Assembly (NCBI GenBank): GCA_023388835.1
Contig: JAEWFK010000078.1
Location: 1 to 28,816 of the forward strand
Direction of reading: 5' to 3'
Length of the DNA: 28,816 bases
From: Pseudomonadota bacterium
Lineage (GTDB): Bacteria > Pseudomonadota > Gammaproteobacteria > Burkholderiales > Burkholderiaceae_B
Made by a program: the position numbers and the translations under genes. This document shows positions 7,513 to 14,874 of the stretch, one piece after another (the first letter of the stretch is position 1; every line of letters begins with the position of its first letter). The notes beneath the pieces are model-generated. The model did not search any database and was not told the origin of the DNA. It worked only from the letters and a program-made list of their open reading frames with translations.

Positions 7513-10500
7513 ATGCAGCTGCCACAGATATGCATACGACGCCCTGTGTTTGCCACGGTGCTGTCGCTCATCATCCTTCTGATCGGCCTTATTTCGTATG
7601 ATCGGCTGACCGTTCGCGAATACCCCGCCATCGATGAGCCCGTTGTGTCGGTGCGCACCGAGTACAAGGGCGCCTCGCCCGAGGTGATCGAGTCCCAGGT
7701 GACCAAACCCCTGGAAGACCAGCTCTCGGGCATTGAAGGCGTGGACGTCATGACCTCGCGCAGTCGCAGCGAGATCAGCTATATCAACGTCAAATTCAAT
7801 ATCTCTCGCGACCCGGACGCCGCGGCCGCCGAAGTGCGCGACAAGGTGTCGCGCGCGCGCCGCTTCCTGCCCGACGAAGTCGAAGAGCCCGTCATCAGCA
7901 AGGTGGAGGCCGATTCCACTCCCATCGTCTATCTGGGCGTGACGACCGGCAACCTCTCACAGATGGAGGCCTCGGACTACATCAACCGCTACATCAAGAC
8001 GCGACTGTCGGTTCTGCCAGGCGCAGCGGAAGTCCGCGTCTTCGGCGAGCGCCTGCCGGCGATGCGCATCTATGTTGATCGCCATAAGCTGGCGGGCTAC
8101 GGCCTGATTGTCCAGGACGTCGAGAACGCACTGCGCCAGCAGAACGTGCTGATACCGGCCGGGCGAATCGAATCCATGGATCGGGAATTTTCGGTGGTGT
8201 CCACCACCGACCTTCAAACGGTTGAGCAGTTCCAGAACATAGTCGTCGCCAACATCAACGGCTATCCTTTGCGCATGCGTGAAGTGGCCGAAGTACGGGT
8301 GGGGCCGGCCGATGAGCGGGTTTCGGCCCGCTTCAATGGCGAGCCGAGCTTGACGATCGGCATCACGAAACAGTCCACGGCCAATCCCCTGGATCTGTCT
8401 CGAGAGGTGCGCAAGGAAGTCGACCTCATCAACGAGAACCTGCCTTCCGGCATGCAGTTGCAGGTCGCGTATGACAGTTCCGTTTTCATCCAGCGCTCGA
8501 TCGATTCCGTCTATACCACGGTCGTCGAGGCCATCATCCTCGTGGTGCTGGTGATCTTCTTTTTCTTGCGCAGTGTGCGCGCCAGCATCATTCCCATCGT
8601 CACCATCCCGGTGTCGCTGATCGGCGCCTTCGGCCTGATGTACCTGTTCGGTTTCTCCATCAACACGCTCACGCTGTTGGCGATGGTGCTGGCCATCGGC
8701 CTGGTGGTCGATGACGCCATCGTTGTGCTGGAGAACGTCTATCGCCATATGGAAGAAGGCAAGAGCCGCCTGGAAGCCGCGCTGCTGGGATCGAAGGAGA
8801 TCGCCTTCGCCGTGGTGGCCATGACACTCACCCTGGTGACGGTGTACGCGCCACTGGCCTTTGCCACAGGGCGTACCGGCCGGCTGTTCATTGAGTTCGC
8901 CCTTGCGCTGGCGGGGGCCGTGCTGGTGTCCGGCTTTGTGGCATTGACGCTTACGCCCATGATGTGTTCCGTTCTGCTCAAGCACCAGACCGGCCACGGC
9001 AAAGTCTATGTCTTCATCGAGAACCTGCTCGAGGGTCTGACCTTGCGTTATCGTCGTGCGCTGGGGGGTGCCCTGCGCCACCGGCTGATGGTGGTGTTGC
9101 TCGGTCTGGTGGTGGCGGCCGCCAGCGGTGTGCTGTTCAAGACCGTCAAGAGCGAGCTGGCGCCCATCGAGGATCGCGGCGTGGTGTTTGGGGTGGTGAC
9201 GGCGCCCGAAGGCGCCACTCTGGAAGCGACGCAGCGCAGCCTGTTGCAGATCGAACGGTTGTATGACGACATTCCGGAGACGGCGGGTGTGCAATCCGTC
9301 ATCGGCTTTCCTACCGTCACCGATGCCTTCGCGATCCTTCGGCTCAAGCCCTGGGAAGAGCGCGAGCGCAGCCAACAGGAGATCGCCCAGGAACTGCAAC
9401 CGCGGTTCTCCGCCGTTCCGGGCGTGCGGGCCTTCCCGAGCAACCCGCCGTCCTTCGGACAGCGAGCGACGTCCAAGCCCGTGAACTTTGTCGTGATGAG
9501 CCAGGCCACTTACCCTGAAATGGCGGCCATGGTGGGCCTGCTCATGGACAAGCTGGCGGACTACCCGGGCTTGCAGAACCTGGATACCGATCTGCGGCTC
9601 AACACGCCGGAACTCAAAGTGCGCGTGAACCGCGACAAGCTGGCCGATGTGGGCGTGGATGTGGGAGACGTCGGACGCACGCTGGAAACCATGCTGGGCG
9701 GTCGCAATGTCACGCGCTTCCGGGACAGCGGTGAACAGTACGATGTCATTGTGCAGGTCAAGCGCCAGGATCGCTCCACGCCTTCGGACATCAATGACAT
9801 CTACGTGAAGACACGCGACGGAAGCATGGTGCAGCTTGCCAACTTCGTGGGGGTCGAGGAATCGGTCGCGCCCCAGTCGCTGAACCACTTCAACCGTCTG
9901 CGCGCAGTCAAGATCGAGGCCGCCATTGCGCCGGGCTACGCCATGGGGGAAGTGCTGGAGCATATGAATCAGGTTGCGCGCGAGCTGCTGCCGCCTACGG
10001 TGCAGACGGACCTGGACGGTCAGTCGCGGGAGTTCCGGGACGCCTCGGGAAATATCTACCTCGTCTTCATGATGGCCCTGGCCTTCATTTACCTGGTGCT
10101 CGCCGCGCAGTTCGAGAGCTGGCGCAGCCCGCTCATCATCATGTTCTCAGTGCCATTGTCGATGACAGGAGCCTTGCTGGCTCTGTGGGTGACAGGCGGT
10201 ACACTCTCCATTTACAGCCAGATCGGGCTGATCACGTTGGTGGGACTGATTACGAAGCACGGCATTCTGATCGTCGAATTCGCCAATCAGTTGCGTGACG
10301 AAGGCAGCAGTATGCTGGAAGCCGTGATCGAAGCCAGCGTGATGCGCTTGCGGCCCATCCTCATGACGACGGGCGCCATGGTTCTGGGCGTACTGCCCCT
10401 GGCGTTTGCCAGCGGCGCCGGCGCCGAATCGCGGCAGCAGATCGGCTCGGTGCTGGTGGGTGGCCTGACGTTCGGCACGCTGTTGACCTTGTTCGTCGTG

Positions 10501-10632
10501 CCGGTGGCCTATACCTTGATCGCGGGTGCTCGCAAGAAGCTTGCGGGCGGCGCAGATACCGGCGTCGTCGTCGAGCCGGGCGGCGGCAGCGGCGCCGTGG
10601 CGGTCCCGCGCGCTCCACACGATACTCACTGA
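7513..10632 (+). CDS. RND multidrug efflux permease (HAE1/AcrB-like)
   Basis: 1039-aa inner-membrane proton-drug antiporter, full length for the HAE1 family (AcrB is 1049 aa). TM1 (about 11-29) is followed by the first large periplasmic loop (about 30-330) and TM2-6 in two hydrophobic blocks. TM4 has the proton-relay pair Asp400-Asp401 (LAIGLVVDDAIVVLENV), and TM10 has Lys915 (LITKHGILIVEFANQ), the partner Lys of AcrB Lys940. The second periplasmic loop spans roughly 540-850, and the C-terminus is a short basic and Gly/Val-rich cytoplasmic tail. GTGAGG lies a few nt before the ATG. With the upstream adaptor it would form a tripartite pump using an outer-membrane channel encoded elsewhere. Substrate range cannot be read from sequence. 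A long open frame on the opposite strand is a shadow of this gene. Confidence 0.94.
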   Translation: MQLPQICIRRPVFATVLSLIILLIGLISYDRLTVREYPAIDEPVVSVRTEYKGASPEVIESQVTKPLEDQLSGIEGVDVMTSRSRSEISYINVKFNISRDPDAAAAEVRDKVSRARRFLPDEVEEPVISKVEADSTPIVYLGVTTGNLSQMEASDYINRYIKTRLSVLPGAAEVRVFGERLPAMRIYVDRHKLAGYGLIVQDVENALRQQNVLIPAGRIESMDREFSVVSTTDLQTVEQFQNIVVANINGYPLRMREVAEVRVGPADERVSARFNGEPSLTIGITKQSTANPLDLSREVRKEVDLINENLPSGMQLQVAYDSSVFIQRSIDSVYTTVVEAIILVVLVIFFFLRSVRASIIPIVTIPVSLIGAFGLMYLFGFSINTLTLLAMVLAIGLVVDDAIVVLENVYRHMEEGKSRLEAALLGSKEIAFAVVAMTLTLVTVYAPLAFATGRTGRLFIEFALALAGAVLVSGFVALTLTPMMCSVLLKHQTGHGKVYVFIENLLEGLTLRYRRALGGALRHRLMVVLLGLVVAAASGVLFKTVKSELAPIEDRGVVFGVVTAPEGATLEATQRSLLQIERLYDDIPETAGVQSVIGFPTVTDAFAILRLKPWEERERSQQEIAQELQPRFSAVPGVRAFPSNPPSFGQRATSKPVNFVVMSQATYPEMAAMVGLLMDKLADYPGLQNLDTDLRLNTPELKVRVNRDKLADVGVDVGDVGRTLETMLGGRNVTRFRDSGEQYDVIVQVKRQDRSTPSDINDIYVKTRDGSMVQLANFVGVEESVAPQSLNHFNRLRAVKIEAAIAPGYAMGEVLEHMNQVARELLPPTVQTDLDGQSREFRDASGNIYLVFMMALAFIYLVLAAQFESWRSPLIIMFSVPLSMTGALLALWVTGGTLSIYSQIGLITLVGLITKHGILIVEFANQLRDEGSSMLEAVIEASVMRLRPILMTTGAMVLGVLPLAFASGAGAESRQQIGSVLVGGLTFGTLLTLFVVPVAYTLIAGARKKLAGGADTGVVVEPGGGSGAVAVPRAPHDTH

Positions 10633-10653
10633 TTTTGAAGGAAGATGGCATCC

Positions 10654-11394
10654 ATGCGGCAGATCATTCTCGATACCGAAACCACGGGCCTGGACCCGGC
10701 TTACGGTCACCGCATCGTCGAACTTGCCTGCGTCGAGATGGTGAACCGCACGCTGACGGGCAATCATCTGCACCTGTATCTGAATCCTGACCGAGACAGC
10801 GACCCCGAGGCGCTGGCCGTGCATGGCCTGACCACGGAATTTCTGTCCGATCACCCGCGATTCGAAGAAGTGGCCCAGCAGTTTGTGGATTTCGTTCGCG
10901 GCGGTGAGCTCATCATCCATAACGCGGCCTTCGATACCAAATTCCTGAACGCGGAACTGCAGCGTATAGGCCTGCCGCGCGTGGACAGCTTATGCGACAA
11001 GATCACCGACTCGCTGTTGTTCGCCCGCGAACTGCATCCGGGCAAACGCAATTCGCTGGATGCCTTATGCGAGCGTTACGGTATTTCAAACGCCCACCGC
11101 ACCTTGCATGGCGCTTTGCTCGACTCGGAACTGCTGGCCGATGTGTGGCTGGCCATGACCCGCGGCCAGGATGCCCTGATCATGGATTTCGAGCCCGCCG
11201 AAGTAACGGTGAGCTCAGGCGCGTTGGGGCAGGGTCGCGTCGATACCAGCGTATTGCGTGTCGTGAGAGCGTCGGCCGCTGAAGAGGCGGAACACCAGGC
11301 CTATCTGACGCTGCTCGATAAAGCGGTGAAGGGCGAATGCGTCTGGCGCGCGTATGAGCCGGCGCGGATGGAAGAGAGCGCGGCGGCGGTTTAG
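10654..11394 (+). CDS. dnaQ: DNA polymerase III epsilon subunit (3'-5' proofreading exonuclease)
   Basis: 246-aa DEDDh exonuclease that proofreads during chromosome replication. Exo motifs are intact: Asp7 and Glu9 (LDTETTG), Asp94 (HNAAFDTKFLNAEL), and His152 with Asp157 (RTLHGALLDSELLADV), matching E. coli Asp12, Glu14, Asp103, His162 and Asp167. Just after the nuclease domain, GQDALIM (about 171-177) is at the expected place of the beta-clamp binding motif. The C-terminal tail, which binds the alpha subunit, is variable. The ATG at 10654 is preferred to the one at 10645, because AAGGAAG (10638-10644) is 9 nt from the former and touches the latter. It lies 21 bp after the efflux permease and is followed by a hairpin and tRNA-Val. 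Confidence 0.95.
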   Translation: MRQIILDTETTGLDPAYGHRIVELACVEMVNRTLTGNHLHLYLNPDRDSDPEALAVHGLTTEFLSDHPRFEEVAQQFVDFVRGGELIIHNAAFDTKFLNAELQRIGLPRVDSLCDKITDSLLFARELHPGKRNSLDALCERYGISNAHRTLHGALLDSELLADVWLAMTRGQDALIMDFEPAEVTVSSGALGQGRVDTSVLRVVRASAAEEAEHQAYLTLLDKAVKGECVWRAYEPARMEESAAAV

Positions 11395-11418
11395 TCAGCA
11401 TATTGGACTGCGTGCGAA

Positions 11419-11440
11419 GGCCGGCGCAAAGTTGCCGGCC
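11419..11440 (+). terminator. Terminator-like hairpin after dnaQ
   Basis: A perfect 7-bp GC stem, GGCCGGC (11419-11425) and GCCGGCC (11434-11440), closes an 8-nt loop and is followed by TGTTCGATT, a discontinuous T stretch. This is the expected place for the end of dnaQ transcription. The right arm overlaps the -35 element of the tRNA promoter. It could act as an imperfect intrinsic terminator; rho may be needed. Confidence 0.55.
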
Positions 11441-11459
11441 TGTTCGATTAATGTATAAT
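11432..11459 (+). promoter_or_regulatory. Sigma70 promoter of tRNA-Val
   Basis: TTGCCG (11432-11437) and a perfect TATAAT (11454-11459) are spaced by 16 bp. The start point would be near 11466, giving a 5' leader of about 74 nt removed by RNase P. The perfect -10, good spacing and position before a stable-RNA gene make this the most convincing promoter on the plus strand of the window. Confidence 0.7.
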
Positions 11460-11539
11460 CGCTGTCTTCTCATCTGAAGTGGTTGCTCGCGGGCCTGCAT
11501 GGTTACGCGCCGTGGGGCAAATATTCCACTTCCAGCATG

Positions 11540-11614
11540 GGGCGGTTAGCTCAGTGGTAGAGCACTGCCTTCACACGGCAGGGGTCACTGGTTCGAACCC
11601 AGTACCGCCCACCA
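11540..11614 (+). tRNA. tRNA-Val (anticodon CAC)
   Basis: 75-nt cloverleaf with an encoded CCA end. The acceptor stem is GGGCGGT/ACCGCCC with discriminator A. The D arm is GCTC-AGTGGTA-GAGC. The anticodon arm is CTGCC-TTCACAC-GGCAG with anticodon CAC, which reads GUG (valine). A 5-nt variable loop follows, then the T arm ACTGG-TTCGAAC-CCAGT. All stems pair perfectly. It lies downstream of dnaQ, the position held by aspV in E. coli. No second copy of its 3' end was noticed downstream, so there is no sign of an integrated element here. Confidence 0.97.
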
Positions 11615-11694
11615 AGACTCGCCACGCTTCATGTAGTGTATCGACTCGACAGCCGGTACGTCAGGTGTTCATCCGTCCTTCAAGGAAGAAAGCC

Positions 11695-12669
11695 ATGTCT
11701 CTCAGAATCCTTCGCGGCGCCTTGGCCGCTGTCGTGCTCGCCGCAAGCTCAACTGCGACCTTCGCAGCAGAGTGGCCTGAGAAGGCCGTGCGGGTGATCG
11801 TGGCCTATCCCCCGGGCGGTGTCAGCGATACGGTGACGCGGGCGATTTCTGAGAAGCTGGGGGACCGGTTGGGTACTTCGTTCGTGGTGGAGAACAAGGG
11901 CGGAGCGGGCGGCACGATAGGCATGAACGAAGTGGCGCGGGCCGTTCCTGACGGCTATGTCATCGGGTTCTCATCAGTCAGCCCTCTGGCCTTGTCGCCA
12001 GCAATGCGCAAGATGCCCTACGACCCTCAGAAAGACATTGCTCCCATAGGCAGTGTGATGGTCTCGCCCGTGGTGCTGCTGGGCACCAAGACGTTCAAAG
12101 GCAAGAGCGTGGCCGATTTGATCTCACAGTCGAAGGCGGAGCCGGCTTCCTTGCGCTGGTCCACTTCGGGCCCAGGCTCTCTAGGGCATCTCATGTTGGA
12201 GCAGCTCCAGCAGGCCGGTGGCATCGAGGTGACGCACATTCCCTACAAGGGCGCCGGCCAGCAGCTGACCGACGCCTTGGGCGGGCAGTTCGAACTGATC
12301 TCCACCAATATGAGCCCCGCGTTGAACAACCATGTTGCCAGTGGCGCGCTCGTGCCCCTGGCGATCGCCGCTCCTGCGCGCATCGTTTCCCTGCCGGATG
12401 TCCCCACCTTCAGCGAACTGGGCTACGACGCGGCCAACAAGATGTCGGTCTTCGGTTTCTTCGCCCCGGGCAGTACGCCGCCTGCCATTGTTGAAAAGCT
12501 GAACAAGCAGATCAATGAAGTGATCGCCATGCCGGAGATCCAGCAATTATTGGCGGAAACCAACAACATTCCTCATTCCAGCAGCCCGCAGCAGTTCGCC
12601 GCTGACATCCAGAAGGAACTGGCAGCGAATCAGGAGTTGGTGGAGAAGGTGGGGCTGAAGCAAGAATAA
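11695..12669 (+). CDS. Bug-family tripartite tricarboxylate transporter substrate-binding protein
   Basis: 324-aa periplasmic binding protein. A Sec signal peptide (MSLRILRGALAAVVLAASSTATFA, cleavage near residue 24) precedes the Bug domain: EWPEKAVRVIVAYPPGGVSDTVTR at the N-terminus of the mature protein, VVENKGGAGGTIG, and HIPYKGAGQQLTDALGGQ, the two loops that usually hold the carboxylate ligand through water molecules. Bug proteins bind di- and tricarboxylates, amino acids or nicotinate in Alcaligenaceae, where dozens of paralogues are common. The ligand is unknown. The ATG at 11695 has AAGGAAG a few nt upstream; the open frame extends back through the tRNA but is not coding there. No TctA/TctB membrane genes are adjacent, so this is an orphan binding protein. 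Confidence 0.92.
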   Translation: MSLRILRGALAAVVLAASSTATFAAEWPEKAVRVIVAYPPGGVSDTVTRAISEKLGDRLGTSFVVENKGGAGGTIGMNEVARAVPDGYVIGFSSVSPLALSPAMRKMPYDPQKDIAPIGSVMVSPVVLLGTKTFKGKSVADLISQSKAEPASLRWSTSGPGSLGHLMLEQLQQAGGIEVTHIPYKGAGQQLTDALGGQFELISTNMSPALNNHVASGALVPLAIAAPARIVSLPDVPTFSELGYDAANKMSVFGFFAPGSTPPAIVEKLNKQINEVIAMPEIQQLLAETNNIPHSSSPQQFAADIQKELAANQELVEKVGLKQE

Positions 12670-12697
12670 AGGGGAAGTCGGCAGGATACTTGCCCCT
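12670..12697 (+). terminator. Possible hairpin terminator after the Bug gene
   Basis: AGGGGAAGT (12670-12678) pairs with ACTT-G-CCCCT (12688-12697) with one bulged G across a 9-nt loop, directly after the Bug stop codon. There is no following T run. It would separate the Bug gene from the signalling cluster that starts at 12725. Confidence 0.4.
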
Positions 12698-12724
12698 ACA
12701 CCTCGTCCGTCTCCGGAGAGCTCC

Positions 12725-12955
12725 ATGGATTGGATAAAGGTGTATTGGACCGACAGGGAAGGCGTCACGCACTCGGCCATGTTCAGCGACATGAGCGAGG
12801 CGCTGCGACTGACCCAAACCCTGCGTAGCGAAGGAAACCGCTACGTGGTCCTCGCTAGCGAGAACCCCAACTGCGTATCGTTGCCGGGGGTGGCCGGCGT
12901 CGAGCAGGGGCGGCTGCCTTGCGGCTCCGTATATGACTGGAAGAAGCGCCGATGA
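12725..12955 (+). CDS. Small conserved hypothetical protein, first gene of the sia-like cluster
   Basis: 76-aa soluble protein starting MDWIKVYWTDREGVTHSAMF and ending VYDWKKRR. I recognise the pattern as a conserved hypothetical protein of beta/gammaproteobacteria but know no function. It looks like a small alpha/beta domain: beta strand IKVYWTD, helix SDMSEALRLTQTLRSEG, strand NRYVVLASE, then a loop and a basic end. No signal peptide or membrane segment is present. GGAGAG (12714-12719) is a good ribosome binding site 5 nt before the ATG. Its stop overlaps the ATG of the next gene by 4 bp (ATGA), so the two proteins are probably made together. Confidence 0.8.
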   Translation: MDWIKVYWTDREGVTHSAMFSDMSEALRLTQTLRSEGNRYVVLASENPNCVSLPGVAGVEQGRLPCGSVYDWKKRR

Positions 12956-13632
12956 GGTTCATCGACTTCAGCTCCTGGCATGGTGTGTTGACGACTCTTC
13001 TTGGGCTCGCACTGTTCGCGTTGATAGGAGTGGGTACGCGCGTACTCATCATGCAGACCGTCCAGCAGCGGCGAGAGCGCATGAACCGCCAGATCAATGA
13101 GCGGCTCCGAACTTTGATTGCCGCCTATCGGACATTGGGAGGCTCCTTCACCGGTCGGCTTTCGGTGGACCCGCGGCATCTACGCGATCTGCAGGTACGG
13201 GAAGGCGGAGAAACCGCCGGGCTTTCCCCGGCGGACGAAGGGGGAAGCAGCGATCGCTCGCGTCGTATTCGCGACGCGGTGGAGGCGTCGTTGGCAGACA
13301 TCATATTGCTCGGTACCGTCGAGCAGGTGCGCCTGGCGAGCGCTGCAGCCAGGGACATGGCGGCGGGCCGCCCCATAAAGACGGCCGAACTCGTCATTTC
13401 CCTTCGAAACTTCATCCGGGTTGCCCTCGATCTAGGGCCCATACCCGACGATGTCGGCATTCCGTATCAGGGGCCGACCCGAGTGCAGGGTTCCAGCGCC
13501 CGGGGCCGCGGCAGCGAGGGCGGCGGCGCTCGCAGTGGAGGAGGTGGCGGTGGCGGGGCCGGTGGAGGCGGCGCCGGCATGGGGATGGGCATGGGGCTGG
13601 GAATGGGCCGCCGGCACGATTGTCACGATTAA
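12952..13632 (+). CDS. Single-pass membrane protein with glycine-rich C-terminal tail
   Basis: 226 aa, function not recognised. One transmembrane helix (about 12-34, VLTTLLGLALFALIGVGTRVL) is followed by a long Arg/Glu-rich helix (QQRRERMNRQINERLRTLIAAYR). A conserved-looking helical domain follows (about 100-165, RRIRDAVEASLADIILLGTVEQVRLA ... ELVISLRNFIRVALDLGPIP). The last 50 residues are low complexity, Gly/Ser/Arg then GMGMGMGLGMG, ending RRHDCHD. Basic residues after the TM suggest that the bulk is cytoplasmic. It is ATGA-coupled to the 76-aa gene and lies 16 bp before the phosphatase start, so it may be the membrane partner that the soluble phosphatase lacks; this is inference. The DNA for the tail contains a G-quadruplex motif. 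Confidence 0.8.
   Translation: MRFIDFSSWHGVLTTLLGLALFALIGVGTRVLIMQTVQQRRERMNRQINERLRTLIAAYRTLGGSFTGRLSVDPRHLRDLQVREGGETAGLSPADEGGSSDRSRRIRDAVEASLADIILLGTVEQVRLASAAARDMAAGRPIKTAELVISLRNFIRVALDLGPIPDDVGIPYQGPTRVQGSSARGRGSEGGGARSGGGGGGGAGGGGAGMGMGMGLGMGRRHDCHD
13581..13607 (+). other. Putative G-quadruplex motif (five G-tracts)
   Basis: Within the Gly/Met-rich tail of the membrane protein there are five runs of three or four G separated by loops of 2-3 nt (GGGG-AT-GGG-CAT-GGGG-CT-GGG-AAT-GGG). This satisfies the canonical G3+N1-7 quadruplex rule on the coding (mRNA) strand. It ends 41 nt before the likely start codon of the CBS-phosphatase, which has no visible Shine-Dalgarno sequence. A coding origin (Gly-Met repeats) may explain the sequence on its own. 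Confidence 0.5.
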
Positions 13633-13648
13633 GTAACTTTACGTGACT

Positions 13649-14863
13649 ATGATGCTCGGCATCATGCATGCTGCGCACCGTACCACCGCACGGGTCTTGA
13701 TCATCAAGGGCCCCACGATTACATCGGAAGAAACGAACGCCGATGTCCTGGAGGTCTTCGGGCGTCACCGTGACCTGGTCAGCCTGCCGGTACTCGAGCA
13801 TGGCATTCCCATCGGGCTCATCAGCCGCAACATCTTCATGTCGCAGATGTCCAGGCAATACTATCGCGAGCTCTACGAAAAGAAGAGCTGCATCGCGTTC
13901 ATGGACAAGTCTCCCTTGATCGTCGATGTGGATACGCCTATCGAGACTCTGGCGGCACGCGCGGTCGAATCCGGCTATAAGGCCCTGGCCGACGGCTTCG
14001 TCATTGTGGAAAACGGCCGGTTCGCCGGCGTCGGCGCAGGGCTGGATCTCATGCATGTTCTGGCCGAGCTGCAGGCGGAAAGAAACCGGCAGGTCATGCA
14101 AAGCATCGATTACGCGAGCACGATCCAGCGTGCCCTGCTGAGCGAATCGCTGGCCGCCATGCACAAGACGCTGAGTGACGTCAGCATCGTATGGACGCCG
14201 CGCGATGTCGTGGGTGGCGACTTCTACCATTTCCGCCGCTACGACGACGGCTGGTTCGCGGCAATCGCCGACTGCACCGGCCACGGCGTGCCGGGCGCCT
14301 TCCTTACGCTGATCGCGTCGTCGGCATTGACTCATGCGCTCGACCGCCACGGCCCCGGCGACCCCGGTCTGTTGATGGGCGAGGTGAGCCGCAGCATGAA
14401 GTTGGCTCTAGGCCAGCACTCCGCCAGTCGGAATGCCGATTCCAACGACGGCATGGACGCCGCCTTCCTGTGGTTCGAAAAGGCGGGGCGTAGGCTCACC
14501 AGCGCCCACGCAAAGATGCCTTTGTTCGTCCTGGCGCCTGATGCCGATTCGGTGCAGTCCATCGACGGAGAACGCGTGGGACTGGGCTATGCCGACACGC
14601 CCGCCGACATGGTATGGAGGAACCACCATACCCAGTTGGAAGAGTCCGCCATCCTGTGTTGCAGTACCGACGGTTTGATCGATCAGATCGGAGGCGAGCG
14701 GAACATTGCCTATGGGAAGCGGCGCCTGCGCGACGCACTGCTGCGCTACCGGAAGCAGCCCATCCCCGAACTGACGAGCCTGTTGATGAAGGAGTTCGAG
14801 GACTACCAGGGTACGCAGATCCGCCGGGACGATCTCACTTTTCTGAGCCTACGCCTAGCTTGA
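13649..14863 (+). CDS. Soluble CBS-domain SpoIIE/PP2C serine phosphatase (SiaA-like role)
   Basis: 404 aa. The N-terminal half (about 13-140) reads as a CBS-domain pair: FGRHRDLVSLPVLEHGIPIGLISRNIF, then MDKSPLIVDVDTPIETLAARAV ... GFVIVENGRFAGVGAGLDLMHVL. After a linker helix, the SpoIIE-type PP2C domain (about 175-404) has the complete metal set: VVGGDFY (Asp191), IADCTGHGVPGAFLT (Asp208), STDGLIDQ (Asp341) and RRDDLTFL (Asp394/395). There is no transmembrane segment or HAMP domain, unlike Pseudomonas SiaA. By position beside SiaB, SiaC and SiaD homologues it should dephosphorylate SiaC. A GTG at 13643 and ATG codons at 13649 and 13652 are all possible starts; none has a clear ribosome binding site. 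Confidence 0.9.
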   Translation: MMLGIMHAAHRTTARVLIIKGPTITSEETNADVLEVFGRHRDLVSLPVLEHGIPIGLISRNIFMSQMSRQYYRELYEKKSCIAFMDKSPLIVDVDTPIETLAARAVESGYKALADGFVIVENGRFAGVGAGLDLMHVLAELQAERNRQVMQSIDYASTIQRALLSESLAAMHKTLSDVSIVWTPRDVVGGDFYHFRRYDDGWFAAIADCTGHGVPGAFLTLIASSALTHALDRHGPGDPGLLMGEVSRSMKLALGQHSASRNADSNDGMDAAFLWFEKAGRRLTSAHAKMPLFVLAPDADSVQSIDGERVGLGYADTPADMVWRNHHTQLEESAILCCSTDGLIDQIGGERNIAYGKRRLRDALLRYRKQPIPELTSLLMKEFEDYQGTQIRRDDLTFLSLRLA

Positions 14864-14874
14864 TTTCACACGAC

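Noticed and set aside
7957..9963. A 668-codon open frame on the minus strand under the RND permease
   Set aside because: Antisense to a gene with clear RND motifs; its translation is His/Gln/Asp-rich low-complexity sequence, as expected of a shadow frame in GC-rich DNA.
11540..11614. tRNA-Val as an integration site for a mobile element
   Set aside because: No integrase and no repeated tRNA 3' end were seen downstream.
11479..11694. Extended N-terminus of the Bug protein through the tRNA
   Set aside because: The frame crosses a tRNA gene; the ATG at 11695 gives a proper signal peptide and ribosome binding site.
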